DNA of 64,000 nucleotides from Variovorax sp. J22G73. Its GTDB lineage: Bacteria > Pseudomonadota > Gammaproteobacteria > Burkholderiales > Burkholderiaceae_C. Shown here one piece after another: positions 8,884-18,117 of this stretch; the stretch's first letter is position 1, and each line of letters begins with the position of its first letter. The stretch spans positions 248,001-312,000 of the forward strand of contig NZ_JASZYK010000008.1 in NCBI RefSeq assembly GCF_030317035.1. Direction: 5' to 3'. Position numbers and translations under genes: made by a program. Under the pieces are notes generated by a model. The model did no database searches. It was not told the DNA's origin and was given only the letters and a program-made list of their open reading frames with translations.

Positions 8884-9402
8884 TCAGAGAATCGCCGTGA
8901 GCAGCGCCCGCAGTTCTTCGTGCAGCTTGCTGGCGGACACGTAGGCGAACACGCCCTCGCCCTGCGCCGCCTCCACGGGCTGCGTTTCTTCCTTGGACTT
9001 GCGGGTCAGCACCGCCTGGCGGCGGCCGAGGTCGGCCTCGACCTGGATGTAGCCGTCGTAGGTGTACGCATGGCCTTCCGAGCCGATGCAGAAGCGGCAC
9101 CGCGGGTTGGCCTGCACGACCTGGGTGCCCTGGGTGCCCTGAATGTCCTGGCCCGCCGGGAGCGCGTCGCCGCTGTCGCGCGTATGCTCGCGCTCGATGA
9201 AGCTCGCCATGCCCTTGCCCGCGAGAAAGCCCTTGAACTCCAGGAAGGTGGGGAGCACGACCGCATCGACGTGCTCCTCGAACCGCTGGCGAAATTCGGC
9301 GAGCTCCTGGCGCGCCCGGTCGGCCTCGGATTGCTGCTGCCGCCTGCGCCGCTGCGCGTGCGCGAACAGCGCCTCGAGCGCCTGCTTGTCCTGATCTCTC
9401 AT
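8884..9402 (-). CDS. Hypothetical cytoplasmic protein with charged N-terminal helix
   Basis: 172 residues, no signal peptide or membrane segment. Residues 1-45 are rich in Arg, Gln and Glu and look like a helix or short coiled coil (QRRRRQQQ). The C-terminal half is mixed, with a CRFC pair near residue 105. The ATG at 9402 is preferred because AGAGGA lies 6 bp upstream; a longer frame reaches 9447. I do not recognise a family. It is flanked by convergent dctM and by the AraC gene, with no evident operon partner. Confidence 0.6.
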   Translation of the reverse strand: MRDQDKQALEALFAHAQRRRRQQQSEADRARQELAEFRQRFEEHVDAVVLPTFLEFKGFLAGKGMASFIEREHTRDSGDALPAGQDIQGTQGTQVVQANPRCRFCIGSEGHAYTYDGYIQVEADLGRRQAVLTRKSKEETQPVEAAQGEGVFAYVSASKLHEELRALLTAIL

Positions 9403-9507
9403 GTCGTCCTCTGATTCATCTTTGCGACGCGTCGACGCCCCCTGCATCCGGCCTTTGTCGCGCTGCCGAATTGTCGCGCCTTGCGGGCGCTCACGCAGAT
9501 CGCGTGC

Positions 9508-10287
9508 TCAATCGTGCCGGTGCAGGTACTGGCTGGGCGGCACACCCAGCGCGCGGCGGAACATCGCGGTGAAGGCGCTCGGGCTCTCGTAGCCGTGGGC
9601 CAGCGCCACTTCCAGAATCGACGCGCCCGCGGCCAGCCTGGGCAAGCTCAGCAACAGCCGCGCCTGCCGGCACCAGGCGCCGAAGTTCATGCCCGTCTCG
9701 CGCTGGAACAGCCGCGCCAGCGTGCGCGTGTTCATGTGCAGGCGCAGCGCCCAGTCGTCCAGCGAAGCAGGCAGCGACGGGTCGCGCACCAGCTGCTCGC
9801 ACAGCGCGGCCAGGCGCGCGTGGCGCGGCATGGGCACGTGCAGCGACAACGCCGGCGCCAGCTCGATCTCGTCGAGGATCAACTCCATCACCCGCTCGTC
9901 GCGCCCGCCCGGCGCGTAGTCCAGCGGCAGCGACGCGGCGGTGACGATCAACGCGCGCAGCAGCTCGCCCACATGGATCACGCGGCATTCGCCACCCAGG
10001 TCCGCGCGCGTGCCGGGCTCCACGAACACGGTGCGCATCTGCACCTCGCCGGCCATGCGGATCTGATGCGCCATGCCGGCCGGCACCCACACGCCGCGCC
10101 CCGGCGGCACCACCCAGCTGCCGGCCACGGCGCTCACGAGCATCACACCCGCAATGGCATGAATGAGCTGCCCGCGCCGGTGCGTGTGCAAAGGAATGAA
10201 GGCATCGCCCGCCGGGTCGGTCGCGAGCACGGCGACGGTGCGCGGTGTTTGCTCGCCTTCTTCCGGGCGCAGATTCAATTTGTCCAT
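9508..10287 (-). CDS. AraC-family transcriptional regulator (cupin plus AraC DNA-binding domain)
   Basis: 259 residues. The N-terminal half is a cupin sensor (HTHRRGQLIHAIAG near residue 38, then a proline-rich WVVPPGRGVWVPAGMAH strand). The C-terminal ~100 residues hold the two HTH motifs, including ASLDDWALRLHMNTRTLARLF and the second helix pair ending GYESPSAFTAMFRRALG. It is divergent from the MFS gene at 10380, with 92 bp between them, and is probably its local regulator. Confidence 0.92.
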   Translation of the reverse strand: MDKLNLRPEEGEQTPRTVAVLATDPAGDAFIPLHTHRRGQLIHAIAGVMLVSAVAGSWVVPPGRGVWVPAGMAHQIRMAGEVQMRTVFVEPGTRADLGGECRVIHVGELLRALIVTAASLPLDYAPGGRDERVMELILDEIELAPALSLHVPMPRHARLAALCEQLVRDPSLPASLDDWALRLHMNTRTLARLFQRETGMNFGAWCRQARLLLSLPRLAAGASILEVALAHGYESPSAFTAMFRRALGVPPSQYLHRHD

Positions 10288-10379
10288 TTCTCGACGATAG
10301 ATGCTGATTCGTAGCGAGAACATCTTCGCCGCGCTTTTTACGATGGCTTTTTTCAATGGACACACAGAAAGCGATTCGC

Positions 10380-11567
10380 ATGAACAAGCGCCGACTCGGG
10401 CTGCTCACCGGCACCCATGCCGTCAACGACCTCTACCAGGGCCTGGTGCCGGCCCTGTTGCCTTTCATGGTGCTGGAGCGCGGCTACAGCTACACGGCCG
10501 TGAGCGGGCTGATGCTGGCGGCCACCGGTCTGTCGAGCGTGGTGCAGCCGCTGTTCGGCCTGTACGCCGATCGCCACCCGCGCAGCTGGCTGGTGCCCAC
10601 CGGCTTCCTGGTGGCGGCGCTGGGCGTGGTGCTGGCGGGGCTGAGCCACAGCTACCTGCTGACCTGGGTCGCCATTGCCCTGTGCGGGCTGGGCATCGCG
10701 GCGTACCACCCGCCGGCCACTGTGGCGGCGCGCGCGGCCGGCGGCGCCTCGCAGAAGGCGATGAGCGTGTTCTCGGTGGGCGGCACCATCGGCGCTTCGT
10801 TTGCGCCGGTGCTGGCGGCCACGGTGGTGGGCGGCGGCGGCCTCGCGCGCAGCTATTTGCTGGGCCTGCCGGCGCTGGCGATGGGCGTGGTGTGGGTGCT
10901 GGTGAACGCGGGGCGCGGCAGCGCATCCGCCGCCACGGCGGCCGCGGCGCGCAAGGCCGGAGGCGAGGTGCTGAAGCCGCACAACGACTGGCGCGCCTTC
11001 GGCTGGCTGGTGGCGACCATCGTGGGCTGGTCGATTCCGTACGTGACGGTGCTGTCGATGCTGTCGCTGCGCATCACGCGCGACCTGCACGGCACCAGCT
11101 TCCAGGGCGCCGCGGCGCTCACCGGCTTCACCGCCGCGGGCGCGGTGGGCGTGCTGCTGGGCGGCTGGCTCGGCGACCGCATCGGGCGCATGGGCACCAT
11201 CCGCGCGGGCTACCTGCTCGCCCTGCCCGCGCTCGCGGGCCTGGTGCTCGCACCATCTGCCGGCTGGGCGCTGGTTTGCACCGCGTTGCTGGGCATGAGC
11301 ATGTTCCTGCCCTTCGCGGCGCAGGTGACGCTGGCGCAGGACTACCTGCCGCGCAACCCGGCCACGGCCAGCGGCATCACGCTGGGGCTGGCGCTGTCGG
11401 TGGGCGGGCTGGTGTCGCCGCTGTTCGGCATGCTGTCGGATGCGCGTGGACTGGGCGTGACCTTCACGGCGGTGCTGTGCGTGCTGGGGGTGGCGACGGG
11501 GCTGGCGCTGAGGCTGCGCAATCGGGCGGTGCAGGTGGTGGTGGGTGCGCAGGGGGCGGCGGCCTGA
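10380..11567 (+). CDS. MFS transporter, fosmidomycin-resistance-like
   Basis: About 395 residues with twelve hydrophobic segments. GTHAVNDLYQGLVPALLPF at the start of TM1 is typical of the Fsr-like MFS branch, and GLYADRHPRSWLV carries the loop 2-3 motif. Probably a drug or metabolite efflux pump in the inner membrane. I prefer the ATG at 10380 (MNKRRLG); an in-frame ATG at 10356 adds eight residues, and neither has a strong ribosome site. Its divergent AraC neighbour is the likely regulator. Confidence 0.88.
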   Translation: MNKRRLGLLTGTHAVNDLYQGLVPALLPFMVLERGYSYTAVSGLMLAATGLSSVVQPLFGLYADRHPRSWLVPTGFLVAALGVVLAGLSHSYLLTWVAIALCGLGIAAYHPPATVAARAAGGASQKAMSVFSVGGTIGASFAPVLAATVVGGGGLARSYLLGLPALAMGVVWVLVNAGRGSASAATAAAARKAGGEVLKPHNDWRAFGWLVATIVGWSIPYVTVLSMLSLRITRDLHGTSFQGAAALTGFTAAGAVGVLLGGWLGDRIGRMGTIRAGYLLALPALAGLVLAPSAGWALVCTALLGMSMFLPFAAQVTLAQDYLPRNPATASGITLGLALSVGGLVSPLFGMLSDARGLGVTFTAVLCVLGVATGLALRLRNRAVQVVVGAQGAAA

Positions 11568-11619
11568 CGGGCATGGCAGCGGCCATGTGAAGTGCGTCCA
11601 GTCCCGGCTCAGTTCCGGT

Positions 11620-12390
11620 TCAGTCTCGTATAAGCCCCAGGAAATCCTTCGCACGCTGGCTCGCTGCCGGCCCGAAGAAGTGATCGGGCGACGCATCTTC
11701 CACGATCACGCCGCCTTCCATGAACACGATGCGGTCGGCGACGTCTTTCGCAAAGCGCGTCTCGTGCGTCACGACCAGCATCGTCATGCCCTTGTCGGCC
11801 AGGTCGCGCATCACCTTGAGCACTTCGCCGCGCAGTTCGGGGTCCAGCGCGGAGGTGGGCTCGTCGAAAAGAATGACCTCGGGGTTCATGGCGAGCGCGC
11901 GCGCGATGGCCACGCGCTGCTTCTGGCCACCCGAGAGCCGGCCCGGGTATTCGTCGGCCTTCTCCAGCAGGCCCACCTGCGCCAGCAGCTCTCGCCCGCG
12001 CGGCAACGCGGCGGACTTGCGAATGCCCTGCACCGACACCATGCCCTCGATCACGTTCTGCACGGCCGTCATGTGCGCGAACAGGTTGAACGACTGGAAC
12101 ACCATGGCGGTCTTCTTGCGGATCTCGCGCATCCTGCGGCGCGTGTCGCTCGAAGGCTTCGGCCCCGCATCGGCGATCTCAATGCCGCACATGCGGATGG
12201 TGCCGCGGTCGGGCATCTCCAGGAAATTGAGCGAACGGATCAGCGTGGTCTTGCCCGAGCCCGACGGGCCCATGATGACCACGACCTCGCCTCGCGCGAC
12301 CGTGAGGTCGATCTGCCGCAGCACGTGGTTCTCGCCGAAGCTCTTGGCCAAGCCCTGCACCTGCACGGGAGGAATATGGGATTCGGTCAT
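11620..12390 (-). CDS. Polar amino-acid-type ABC transporter ATPase
   Basis: 256 residues of the GlnQ/HisP family with all nucleotide motifs: Walker A GPSGSGKTTL near residue 40, Q-loop in MVFQSFNLFAHM, signature LSGGQKQRVAIARAL, Walker B VILFDEPTSALDPE, and the switch His in VVTHE. It energises uptake with the permease at 12387, whose stop overlaps its ATG (ATGA). It is the third gene of the PLP enzyme-permease-ATPase operon. The two binding proteins are encoded across the divergent promoter. Confidence 0.95.
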   Translation of the reverse strand: MTESHIPPVQVQGLAKSFGENHVLRQIDLTVARGEVVVIMGPSGSGKTTLIRSLNFLEMPDRGTIRMCGIEIADAGPKPSSDTRRRMREIRKKTAMVFQSFNLFAHMTAVQNVIEGMVSVQGIRKSAALPRGRELLAQVGLLEKADEYPGRLSGGQKQRVAIARALAMNPEVILFDEPTSALDPELRGEVLKVMRDLADKGMTMLVVTHETRFAKDVADRIVFMEGGVIVEDASPDHFFGPAASQRAKDFLGLIRD

Positions 12391-13037
12391 GCGTAGCGCT
12401 TCGAGAGGTGGCTTTCGAGCCAGGTCTGCAGGATGGTGAGCACCTGGTTGATGAACCAGTAGATGGCACCGACGATAAGAAACATCTCCATGTAGCGGAA
12501 CGTAGTGGCACCTATCTGTTCGGCCACGCGGGTGAGCTCCACCACCGTGACAGTCGATGCGAGCGACGTGTCCTTCATCAGCCCGATGAGCCGGCTTCCC
12601 ACCGGCGGCAGGGCGATGCGAAAGGCCTGCGGCAGCACGACGCGCAGCAGCGTCTTCCAATACCCCATGCCCATGGCCCAGGCAGCCTCCCACTGGCCCT
12701 TGTCGACGGCCATGATCCCGGAGCGAAAGTTCTCGCTCAGGTAGGCCGCGGCGAACAGGCTCAGCGCGAGCAGCGCGGACGGAATGGGCGCGATGACGAT
12801 GCCGTAGCTCGGCAGTCCGAAGTAGATCAGCAGGATCTGTATCAGGAGCGGCGTGCCGCGAAAGACCGACACGTACGAAAAGGCGAACCAGCGCAGAGGT
12901 CGAAACGGCGAGATTCGCGCCAGCGCCACCAACAGCCCCAGCACGCTGCCGAAGAAGAACGCCGAGAACCCCAGGCCGAGCGTGACCAGCACCGCCTTCT
13001 CGAGCAAGGGCAGCGCCCTCAGGAACAGATCGAGCAT
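12387..13037 (-). CDS. Polar amino-acid ABC transporter permease (HisM/GlnP type)
   Basis: 216 residues with about five membrane helices. The cytoplasmic EAA loop QWEAAWAMGMGYWKTLLRVV, where it docks with the ATPase, is near residues 108-127. Only one permease gene is present, so a homodimer is the likely form. The 9-bp gap after the PLP enzyme and the overlap with the ATPase show one transcript. Confidence 0.94.
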   Translation of the reverse strand: MLDLFLRALPLLEKAVLVTLGLGFSAFFFGSVLGLLVALARISPFRPLRWFAFSYVSVFRGTPLLIQILLIYFGLPSYGIVIAPIPSALLALSLFAAAYLSENFRSGIMAVDKGQWEAAWAMGMGYWKTLLRVVLPQAFRIALPPVGSRLIGLMKDTSLASTVTVVELTRVAEQIGATTFRYMEMFLIVGAIYWFINQVLTILQTWLESHLSKRYA

Positions 13038-13047
13038 CGTGGTCTCC

Positions 13048-14205
13048 TCAGCGCGCCGCCAGCAACGCGCTGTAGCCCGCCAGCCCGGCCTTCAGGTCGG
13101 CGATGAGGTCGTCGGCAGCTTCCAGCCCGATCGACAGGCGGATCACCGGCTGGTCGGTGGCGGGGAACACGCGCTCGGCCTGCAATGCGGCGGGGTAGTA
13201 GGCCGCCAGGCTGTGCACGCCGCCCCAGCTCGCGCCGATGACGAACTGCTTGAGCGAATCGAAGAAGCCGTGAAAGGCGCGCTCAGGCCCCGGCTTGAGC
13301 ACCAGGGAAAAGAGGCAACCGTTGGTGTGGAAGTCGCGCTTCCACAGCCCGTGGCCGGGGTCCGATTCGAGCGGCGGGTACAGCAGGCGCTCAACCTCGG
13401 GTTGATCGGCCAGCCACCGCGCCACGCGCAGCGTGGAAGCGCTTTGCGCTTCGAGTCGCAGCTTGAAGGTCTCCAGGCCGCGCAGCACCAGGAAGCAGTC
13501 GTCGGGGCTCACCTGCTGGCCGAGGATGCTCTGCGTTTCGCGCAGCACTTCGTAGTGCGCATGGTCGTTCATGCTGATGCTGCCCATCAGCAGGTCTGAA
13601 TGGCCGCCGAAGAACTTGGTGGCGGCCTCGATGCTGAAGTCCACGCCATGCGCCAGCGGCCTGAAGCCGAGCGGGCTGGCCCAGGTGTTGTCCATCATCG
13701 TGAGCACGCCGCGGCGGCGCGCCACCGCCGCGATAGCGGGCGTGTCCTGCATCTCCATGGTCACGGTGCCGGGCGACTCCATGCAGATCATGCGGGTGTT
13801 CGGCCGGATCAGCGATTCGATCTCCGCACCGATGGCCGGCGGATAGAACTCCACCTCGACGTTCATCCCCGCGAGCCACTTCTGCGCGAAGGTCTTGAGC
13901 GCGCCGTAGCACGCCGCAGACACCAGCAGGTGGTCGCCGCCGCGCACGAAGCCCATCACGGTGGTCATCAGCGCGGACTGCCCCGACGGGGTGACAACGC
14001 AGTGCCGCCCGCCCTCGAGCGCGGCAATCTTCTTCTCGAGCCCCCGCGCGGTCGGCGTGCCGGTAATGCCGTAGCTGAAGCCGTCGGGCTGGCGGCTCTT
14101 GCGCTGGACGAAGTCGTCGAAGGTCTTGAAGACGACCGTCGACGCGCGCATCACGGGCGGCGACAGGCTCTCGAACGGGTCATTAGTTGCGGCAATTGAT
14201 TGCAT
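13048..14205 (-). CDS. PLP-dependent trans-sulfuration-family enzyme (cystathionine beta-lyase-like)
   Basis: 385 residues, the normal length for Cys/Met-metabolism fold-type I enzymes. The Schiff-base lysine is in IEAATKFFGGHSD near residue 200; MMDNTWASP upstream holds the cofactor-binding Asp. The family splits or forms C-S bonds in sulfur amino acids (beta- or gamma-lyase). It leads the permease/ATPase operon and faces a LysR gene, with binding proteins and a deacylase on the other arm. That suggests catabolism of an imported S-containing, possibly N-acylated, amino acid, which is an inference. Confidence 0.87.
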   Translation of the reverse strand: MQSIAATNDPFESLSPPVMRASTVVFKTFDDFVQRKSRQPDGFSYGITGTPTARGLEKKIAALEGGRHCVVTPSGQSALMTTVMGFVRGGDHLLVSAACYGALKTFAQKWLAGMNVEVEFYPPAIGAEIESLIRPNTRMICMESPGTVTMEMQDTPAIAAVARRRGVLTMMDNTWASPLGFRPLAHGVDFSIEAATKFFGGHSDLLMGSISMNDHAHYEVLRETQSILGQQVSPDDCFLVLRGLETFKLRLEAQSASTLRVARWLADQPEVERLLYPPLESDPGHGLWKRDFHTNGCLFSLVLKPGPERAFHGFFDSLKQFVIGASWGGVHSLAAYYPAALQAERVFPATDQPVIRLSIGLEAADDLIADLKAGLAGYSALLAAR

Positions 14206-14314
14206 TTATGCTATTCGTCCAGGTTAGATGGTCGTGGCGATGCGATGAAGTATTTGTCAACCGTCCTATCAACTCAACAGCCCGGATTACTCGCTCGATA
14301 AGCGGAGGTTATGG
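14206..14314. promoter_or_regulatory. Divergent LysR/PLP-operon promoter region
   Basis: The 109-bp AT-richer gap between the PLP enzyme and the LysR gene is the natural site for LysR operators controlling both arms. GCGGAGG just before 14315 is the ribosome site of the LysR gene. I do not see a T-N11-A palindrome convincing enough to name. Confidence 0.5.
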
Positions 14315-15268
14315 ATGGAAAAACGCGACATCGAGGTCTTTCGCGCCGTGATGCGTGCCGGCACCACCAGCCAGGCGGCCAACCTGCTGGGCGTTTCGCA
14401 GCCGGCGGTCAGCCAGTCGCTGCGCAAGTTCGAACTGGCCTGCGAGTTGCGCCTGTTCGAGCGGGTGCGCGGGCGCCTGGTGCCGACGCAGGAGGCGGTG
14501 GCGCTGATGGTCGAGGTCGACCGCTATTTCACGGGTCTCGAAATGATCGAGCACCGCATTCGCAGCCTCAAGTCTTTCGGCCTCGGGCGCCTGGCCATCG
14601 GCTCGCTGCCTGCGCTGGGCACCGGCTTCATGCCGCGGGCCATTGCCGCGTTCGGGCTCGGGCAGCGACAGATCCAGCTGTCGTTCCAGGTGATGAGCTC
14701 GCGCGAGGTGTACCAGCAGGTGTCCGCCGGCCAGCTCGATTTCGGCCTGATGGCCGAGGAGCTGTCGGTCACCGGGCTCGAGCACTCCCCCTTCGCGGCC
14801 GTGTACGGCGTGATCGTCATGAACGCGCAGCACCCGCTGGCGCGTAAGAAGATCCTCGACGCGAACGACCTGGCAAGCCACCCGTTCATCGCGCTCAATC
14901 CGGAAGACGTCGGACGACGAGCGCTCGACGAAGCGCTGGCCGCCGAGGGCAGGAGCTTGCGGCCGGTGATCGAGACGCCGTACTCCAACTCGGTGTGCGA
15001 GTTCGCGCTGCAAGGCGTCGGCATGGGCATGGCCCACCCGGTGATGGCGCTCGACTATGTCGCGCGCGGACTGCTGCTCAAGCCCATGACCTTCGACATT
15101 CCTTCGACGTCGCTGCTCGTCTTCAGGCCGGGCGTGCCGCTGTCCGACAACGCGAAGGATCTGCTGCGCGTCATGCGCATCCAGCTCGACGCCGACCTCA
15201 AGCGCGTGCGGGAGGCCGTGGGTGGCGCGGTCGTCTCGATTCCGAGGAAGGCACCCAAACGGGGATAG
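14315..15268 (+). CDS. LysR-family transcriptional regulator
   Basis: 317 residues. The N-terminal winged HTH reads FRAVMRAGTTSQAANLLGVS then QPAVSQSLRKFE, the classic LysR pattern. The remainder is the periplasmic-binding-like effector domain, with the family VSAGQLDFGLM segment near residue 135. It sits between the PLP-permease-ATPase arm and the binding-protein/deacylase arm and most likely controls both in response to the imported substrate. Confidence 0.94.
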   Translation: MEKRDIEVFRAVMRAGTTSQAANLLGVSQPAVSQSLRKFELACELRLFERVRGRLVPTQEAVALMVEVDRYFTGLEMIEHRIRSLKSFGLGRLAIGSLPALGTGFMPRAIAAFGLGQRQIQLSFQVMSSREVYQQVSAGQLDFGLMAEELSVTGLEHSPFAAVYGVIVMNAQHPLARKKILDANDLASHPFIALNPEDVGRRALDEALAAEGRSLRPVIETPYSNSVCEFALQGVGMGMAHPVMALDYVARGLLLKPMTFDIPSTSLLVFRPGVPLSDNAKDLLRVMRIQLDADLKRVREAVGGAVVSIPRKAPKRG

Positions 15269-15390
15269 TGGCTTCCCTGATTGGTGCATAAGCTGCGCTT
15301 ATTGAGTAACTACCGGCGCCGGATTGTGGCAAGGCCATGACGCGCGACAAGATCGCGCTCATTCATCGACCTCCAACCAGCCCAAGCGCC

Positions 15391-16227
15391 ATGAACCGAG
15401 TTTCTTCCAGACGCCACCTGATCTGCAGCCTGTTCGCCGTGTCGGCCTTCGGCGCACTGCTTGCGCCCACGGCCTCCGCGCAGCAGGCCGACCTTCTTGC
15501 GAACGCGCGCGCCAGCGGCGTGATTCGCGTGGCCAACACGCAGGCCAGCCCGCCGTGGAGCATGCTCGACGACAAGAACCAGCCGGCAGGCTACGACGTC
15601 GAGGTGGCCAGGGAAGTGGCCAAGCGCATCGGCGTCGCCAGGGTGGAGTTCGTTGCCGATCTCTTCAAGAACTTCGTCGAGGGATTGAAGGCCGGCAAGT
15701 ACGAACTCGTGATGAACGACCTGACGCCCACGCCCGAGCGAGAGAAGCAGGTCGACTTCAGCGTCGCCTACGGCCTGGAAGACTTTCGCATCTTTGTGCG
15801 CACGTCCAACAACGACATCAAGGACCGCCCCGACCTCAAGGGCAAGCGCGTTGGCGTCACCGCGGGCACCAGCAACGAATCCTGGTCGCGTGCCAATCTG
15901 CCAGGCTCGGAGATCGTGACCTACGACAACGGCGGGCTGGTGTTCAACGACATCGCCATCGGCCGCATCGACGCACTCATCAGCTCCCACTTCGGCGGCA
16001 TGCGCTACGCGAGCGTGAACAAGCTGCCGATCAAGGAGGTCGGCCCGATCCTGACGTACCAGCTCTCGGCCGCGGCGATGCCGAAGAACCAGCCCGCGCT
16101 TCGCGAAGCGGTGAGCAAGGCGATCCGGGAGATGCGTGCAGACGGCACGATCGACAGGCTCTCGAACCGGCTGCTCGGCGTGAGCTACCAGATGTCGGCG
16201 CAGATCGCGAAAGAGGAAAAGCAATGA
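15391..16227 (+). CDS. Periplasmic amino-acid-type substrate-binding protein (copy 1)
   Basis: 278 residues, SBP family 3 (HisJ/GlnH-like). The ATG at 15391 gives a proper signal peptide (two Arg, hydrophobic core, cleavage near ASAQQ); an upstream in-frame ATG at 15337 would bury it. The mature start VIRVANTQASPPWS and the VTAGTSNES segment are ligand-site landmarks. Its stop overlaps the ATG of a second, clearly paralogous binding protein (ATGA). It serves the single permease/ATPase encoded across the divergent promoter. Confidence 0.9.
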   Translation: MNRVSSRRHLICSLFAVSAFGALLAPTASAQQADLLANARASGVIRVANTQASPPWSMLDDKNQPAGYDVEVAREVAKRIGVARVEFVADLFKNFVEGLKAGKYELVMNDLTPTPEREKQVDFSVAYGLEDFRIFVRTSNNDIKDRPDLKGKRVGVTAGTSNESWSRANLPGSEIVTYDNGGLVFNDIAIGRIDALISSHFGGMRYASVNKLPIKEVGPILTYQLSAAAMPKNQPALREAVSKAIREMRADGTIDRLSNRLLGVSYQMSAQIAKEEKQ

Positions 16228-17057
16228 GCCCGGCCCGACGCATCTTCGGCCTCGCTCCGCTTGTGCTGCTTGCACTGGCAGCGGGCGGCAGCACCCTCGC
16301 CTCGGCCCAGGCCGATGACTCGCTGGCACGGCTGCAGAAGAAGGGCGTGGTGCTCGTCGCGAACACGCAGGAGAGCCCGCCGTGGAGCTACGTGGGCGCC
16401 GACAACCAGCCCGCCGGTTACGACGTGGCCGTGGCGCGCGAGATTTTCCGGCGGCTGGGCGTGGCCAAGGTCGAGTTCGTCGCGGACAAGTTCAAGCACT
16501 TCATCGACGGCGTGAACACGAAGAAGTACGACGCGGTCGTCAACAGCCTGGCGCGCACCGAGGAGCGCGCGAAGGTGGTCGACTTCACCGTGCCCTACAC
16601 GGTGCAGGACTTTCGCATCTGGGTGCACGCGAAGAACACCGACATCGCGGACCCCGCAACCCTGAAGGACAAGAAGGTCGGCGTGAGCGCTGGCACCACG
16701 AACGAGATGTGGGCGCGACGCAGCCTGCCGGCCTCGGACATCAAGGCGTACGACGGCGGCGGCTTCGTGTTCAACGACCTCGTCAACGGGCGCATCGACG
16801 CCATCGTCGATTCCTACTTCAACGGCTACAAGATGAAGACGGTGAACAACCTGCCGATCAAGTCGGTCGGCGAACCGGTCGTGTATTCGCTGGGCGCCGC
16901 GGTTGTTCCCAAGAATTCGCCCGCGCTGCTCGAAGCGATGAACAAGGCCATCAACGACATGGTGGCCGACGGCACGCTGCAGAAGCTCGCGAACGAGCAT
17001 GTCGCGCCGGGCTACGACATGGTCGGCAACATGAAGAAAGGCACGGCCTGGAAATGA
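16224..17057 (+). CDS. Periplasmic amino-acid-type substrate-binding protein (copy 2)
   Basis: 277 residues, closely related to the preceding gene; both share VANTQ(A/E)SPPWS, GYDVxVAREx and a GTxNExW segment, so this is a tandem duplication followed by divergence. The signal peptide ends near LASAQA. It may widen the substrate range of one permease. Its stop overlaps the ATG of the deacylase gene. Confidence 0.9.
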   Translation: MSPARRIFGLAPLVLLALAAGGSTLASAQADDSLARLQKKGVVLVANTQESPPWSYVGADNQPAGYDVAVAREIFRRLGVAKVEFVADKFKHFIDGVNTKKYDAVVNSLARTEERAKVVDFTVPYTVQDFRIWVHAKNTDIADPATLKDKKVGVSAGTTNEMWARRSLPASDIKAYDGGGFVFNDLVNGRIDAIVDSYFNGYKMKTVNNLPIKSVGEPVVYSLGAAVVPKNSPALLEAMNKAINDMVADGTLQKLANEHVAPGYDMVGNMKKGTAWK

Positions 17058-18067
17058 GCGCTCCCAACCCCATTCGCTGCGACATCGATCTCGATGCCGA
17101 GGGCAAGCACATCGGCTTCTTGCGGCTGCCGCATTCGGTGCACCGCTCGGCCTACGGCTGGCTGCCGATTCCCATCGCCTCGATCCGCCGCGGCGAGGGC
17201 CCCGTGGTGGTCGTGAGCGCGGGCACGCACGGCGACGAGTACGAAGGGCAGATCATCGTGTCGCGGCTCATCCGCGAGATCGACGCGCACATGGTGCAGG
17301 GCCAGCTGATCCTGCTGCCGATGGCGAACGCGCCGGCGGCCGAGGCGGGGCTTCGCACCTCGCCGCTCGACGATGGCAACCTCAACCGGCTGTACCCCGG
17401 CGACCCGCAGGGAACACCCTCGCAGGTCATCGCGCACTACATCGAGCACACGCTGCTCGCGCGGGCGCAGTACATGATCGACCTGCACTCGGGCGGCTCG
17501 TCGCTGCTGTACCACGGCGCCAACATGATGGGCCTGGAGCCGCGCGATGCCGAAGAAGAAACGCGCGTCACCGGCCTGCTCAATGCCTTCGGCTTGCCAC
17601 GGGCCTTCCTGTACCAGCCGAACCCGGTCAACGTGACGGCGGCAGCGAGGCGCCAGGGCGCGATCTGCCTCCTGACCGAACTCGGTGGCGGCGGCGCGGT
17701 GGACGCATCGCTGGTCGCGCAAGGCAGGCAGGGCCTGCTCCACCTGCTGGGCTTCATTGGCGTGCTGCAGGGCGCCATCGTGCCGCCGAGCCCGCCGGCC
17801 GTGCCGCGGCTCATGCACATCGACCGCGCGCTGCACTATGTCTATGCCATGGACGAGGGCGTCCATGAGCCGCTCGTCGAGCTGGGTGCGGTCGTGAGAA
17901 AGGGCCAGGCTGCCGCCCTGGTGCATTTCCCGGCGAGCCCGAAGCGCGAGCCGGAGACGGTGTACTTTCCCGGCGACGGGGAGGTCATCTGCAAGCGCGC
18001 GATCGCAATGGTGCGGCGGGGAGATTGCATCTTCCAGCTTGCGAGCGAACGTCGCGCGCGAGTCTGA
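17054..18067 (+). CDS. Succinylglutamate desuccinylase/aspartoacylase-family deacylase
   Basis: 337 residues, zinc carboxypeptidase-like M14 fold. Zinc ligands are visible in SAGTHGDEYEGQ (H and E near residues 58-61) and IDLHSGG near residue 142; the catalytic Glu is probably in LLTELGGGG. The family removes the acyl group from N-acyl amino acids (AstE, AspA, DoeB). Translational coupling to two amino-acid-type binding proteins suggests the imported compound is N-acylated and is deacylated before the PLP lyase acts. DoeB is a close alternative, but no ectoine hydrolase is present. Confidence 0.86.
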   Translation: MSAPNPIRCDIDLDAEGKHIGFLRLPHSVHRSAYGWLPIPIASIRRGEGPVVVVSAGTHGDEYEGQIIVSRLIREIDAHMVQGQLILLPMANAPAAEAGLRTSPLDDGNLNRLYPGDPQGTPSQVIAHYIEHTLLARAQYMIDLHSGGSSLLYHGANMMGLEPRDAEEETRVTGLLNAFGLPRAFLYQPNPVNVTAAARRQGAICLLTELGGGGAVDASLVAQGRQGLLHLLGFIGVLQGAIVPPSPPAVPRLMHIDRALHYVYAMDEGVHEPLVELGAVVRKGQAAALVHFPASPKREPETVYFPGDGEVICKRAIAMVRRGDCIFQLASERRARV

Positions 18068-18117
18068 ACCGGCGGGCGGAGCCAGGGGCGCCGGTCGCGG
18101 CGGTTACTCGAACGAAG

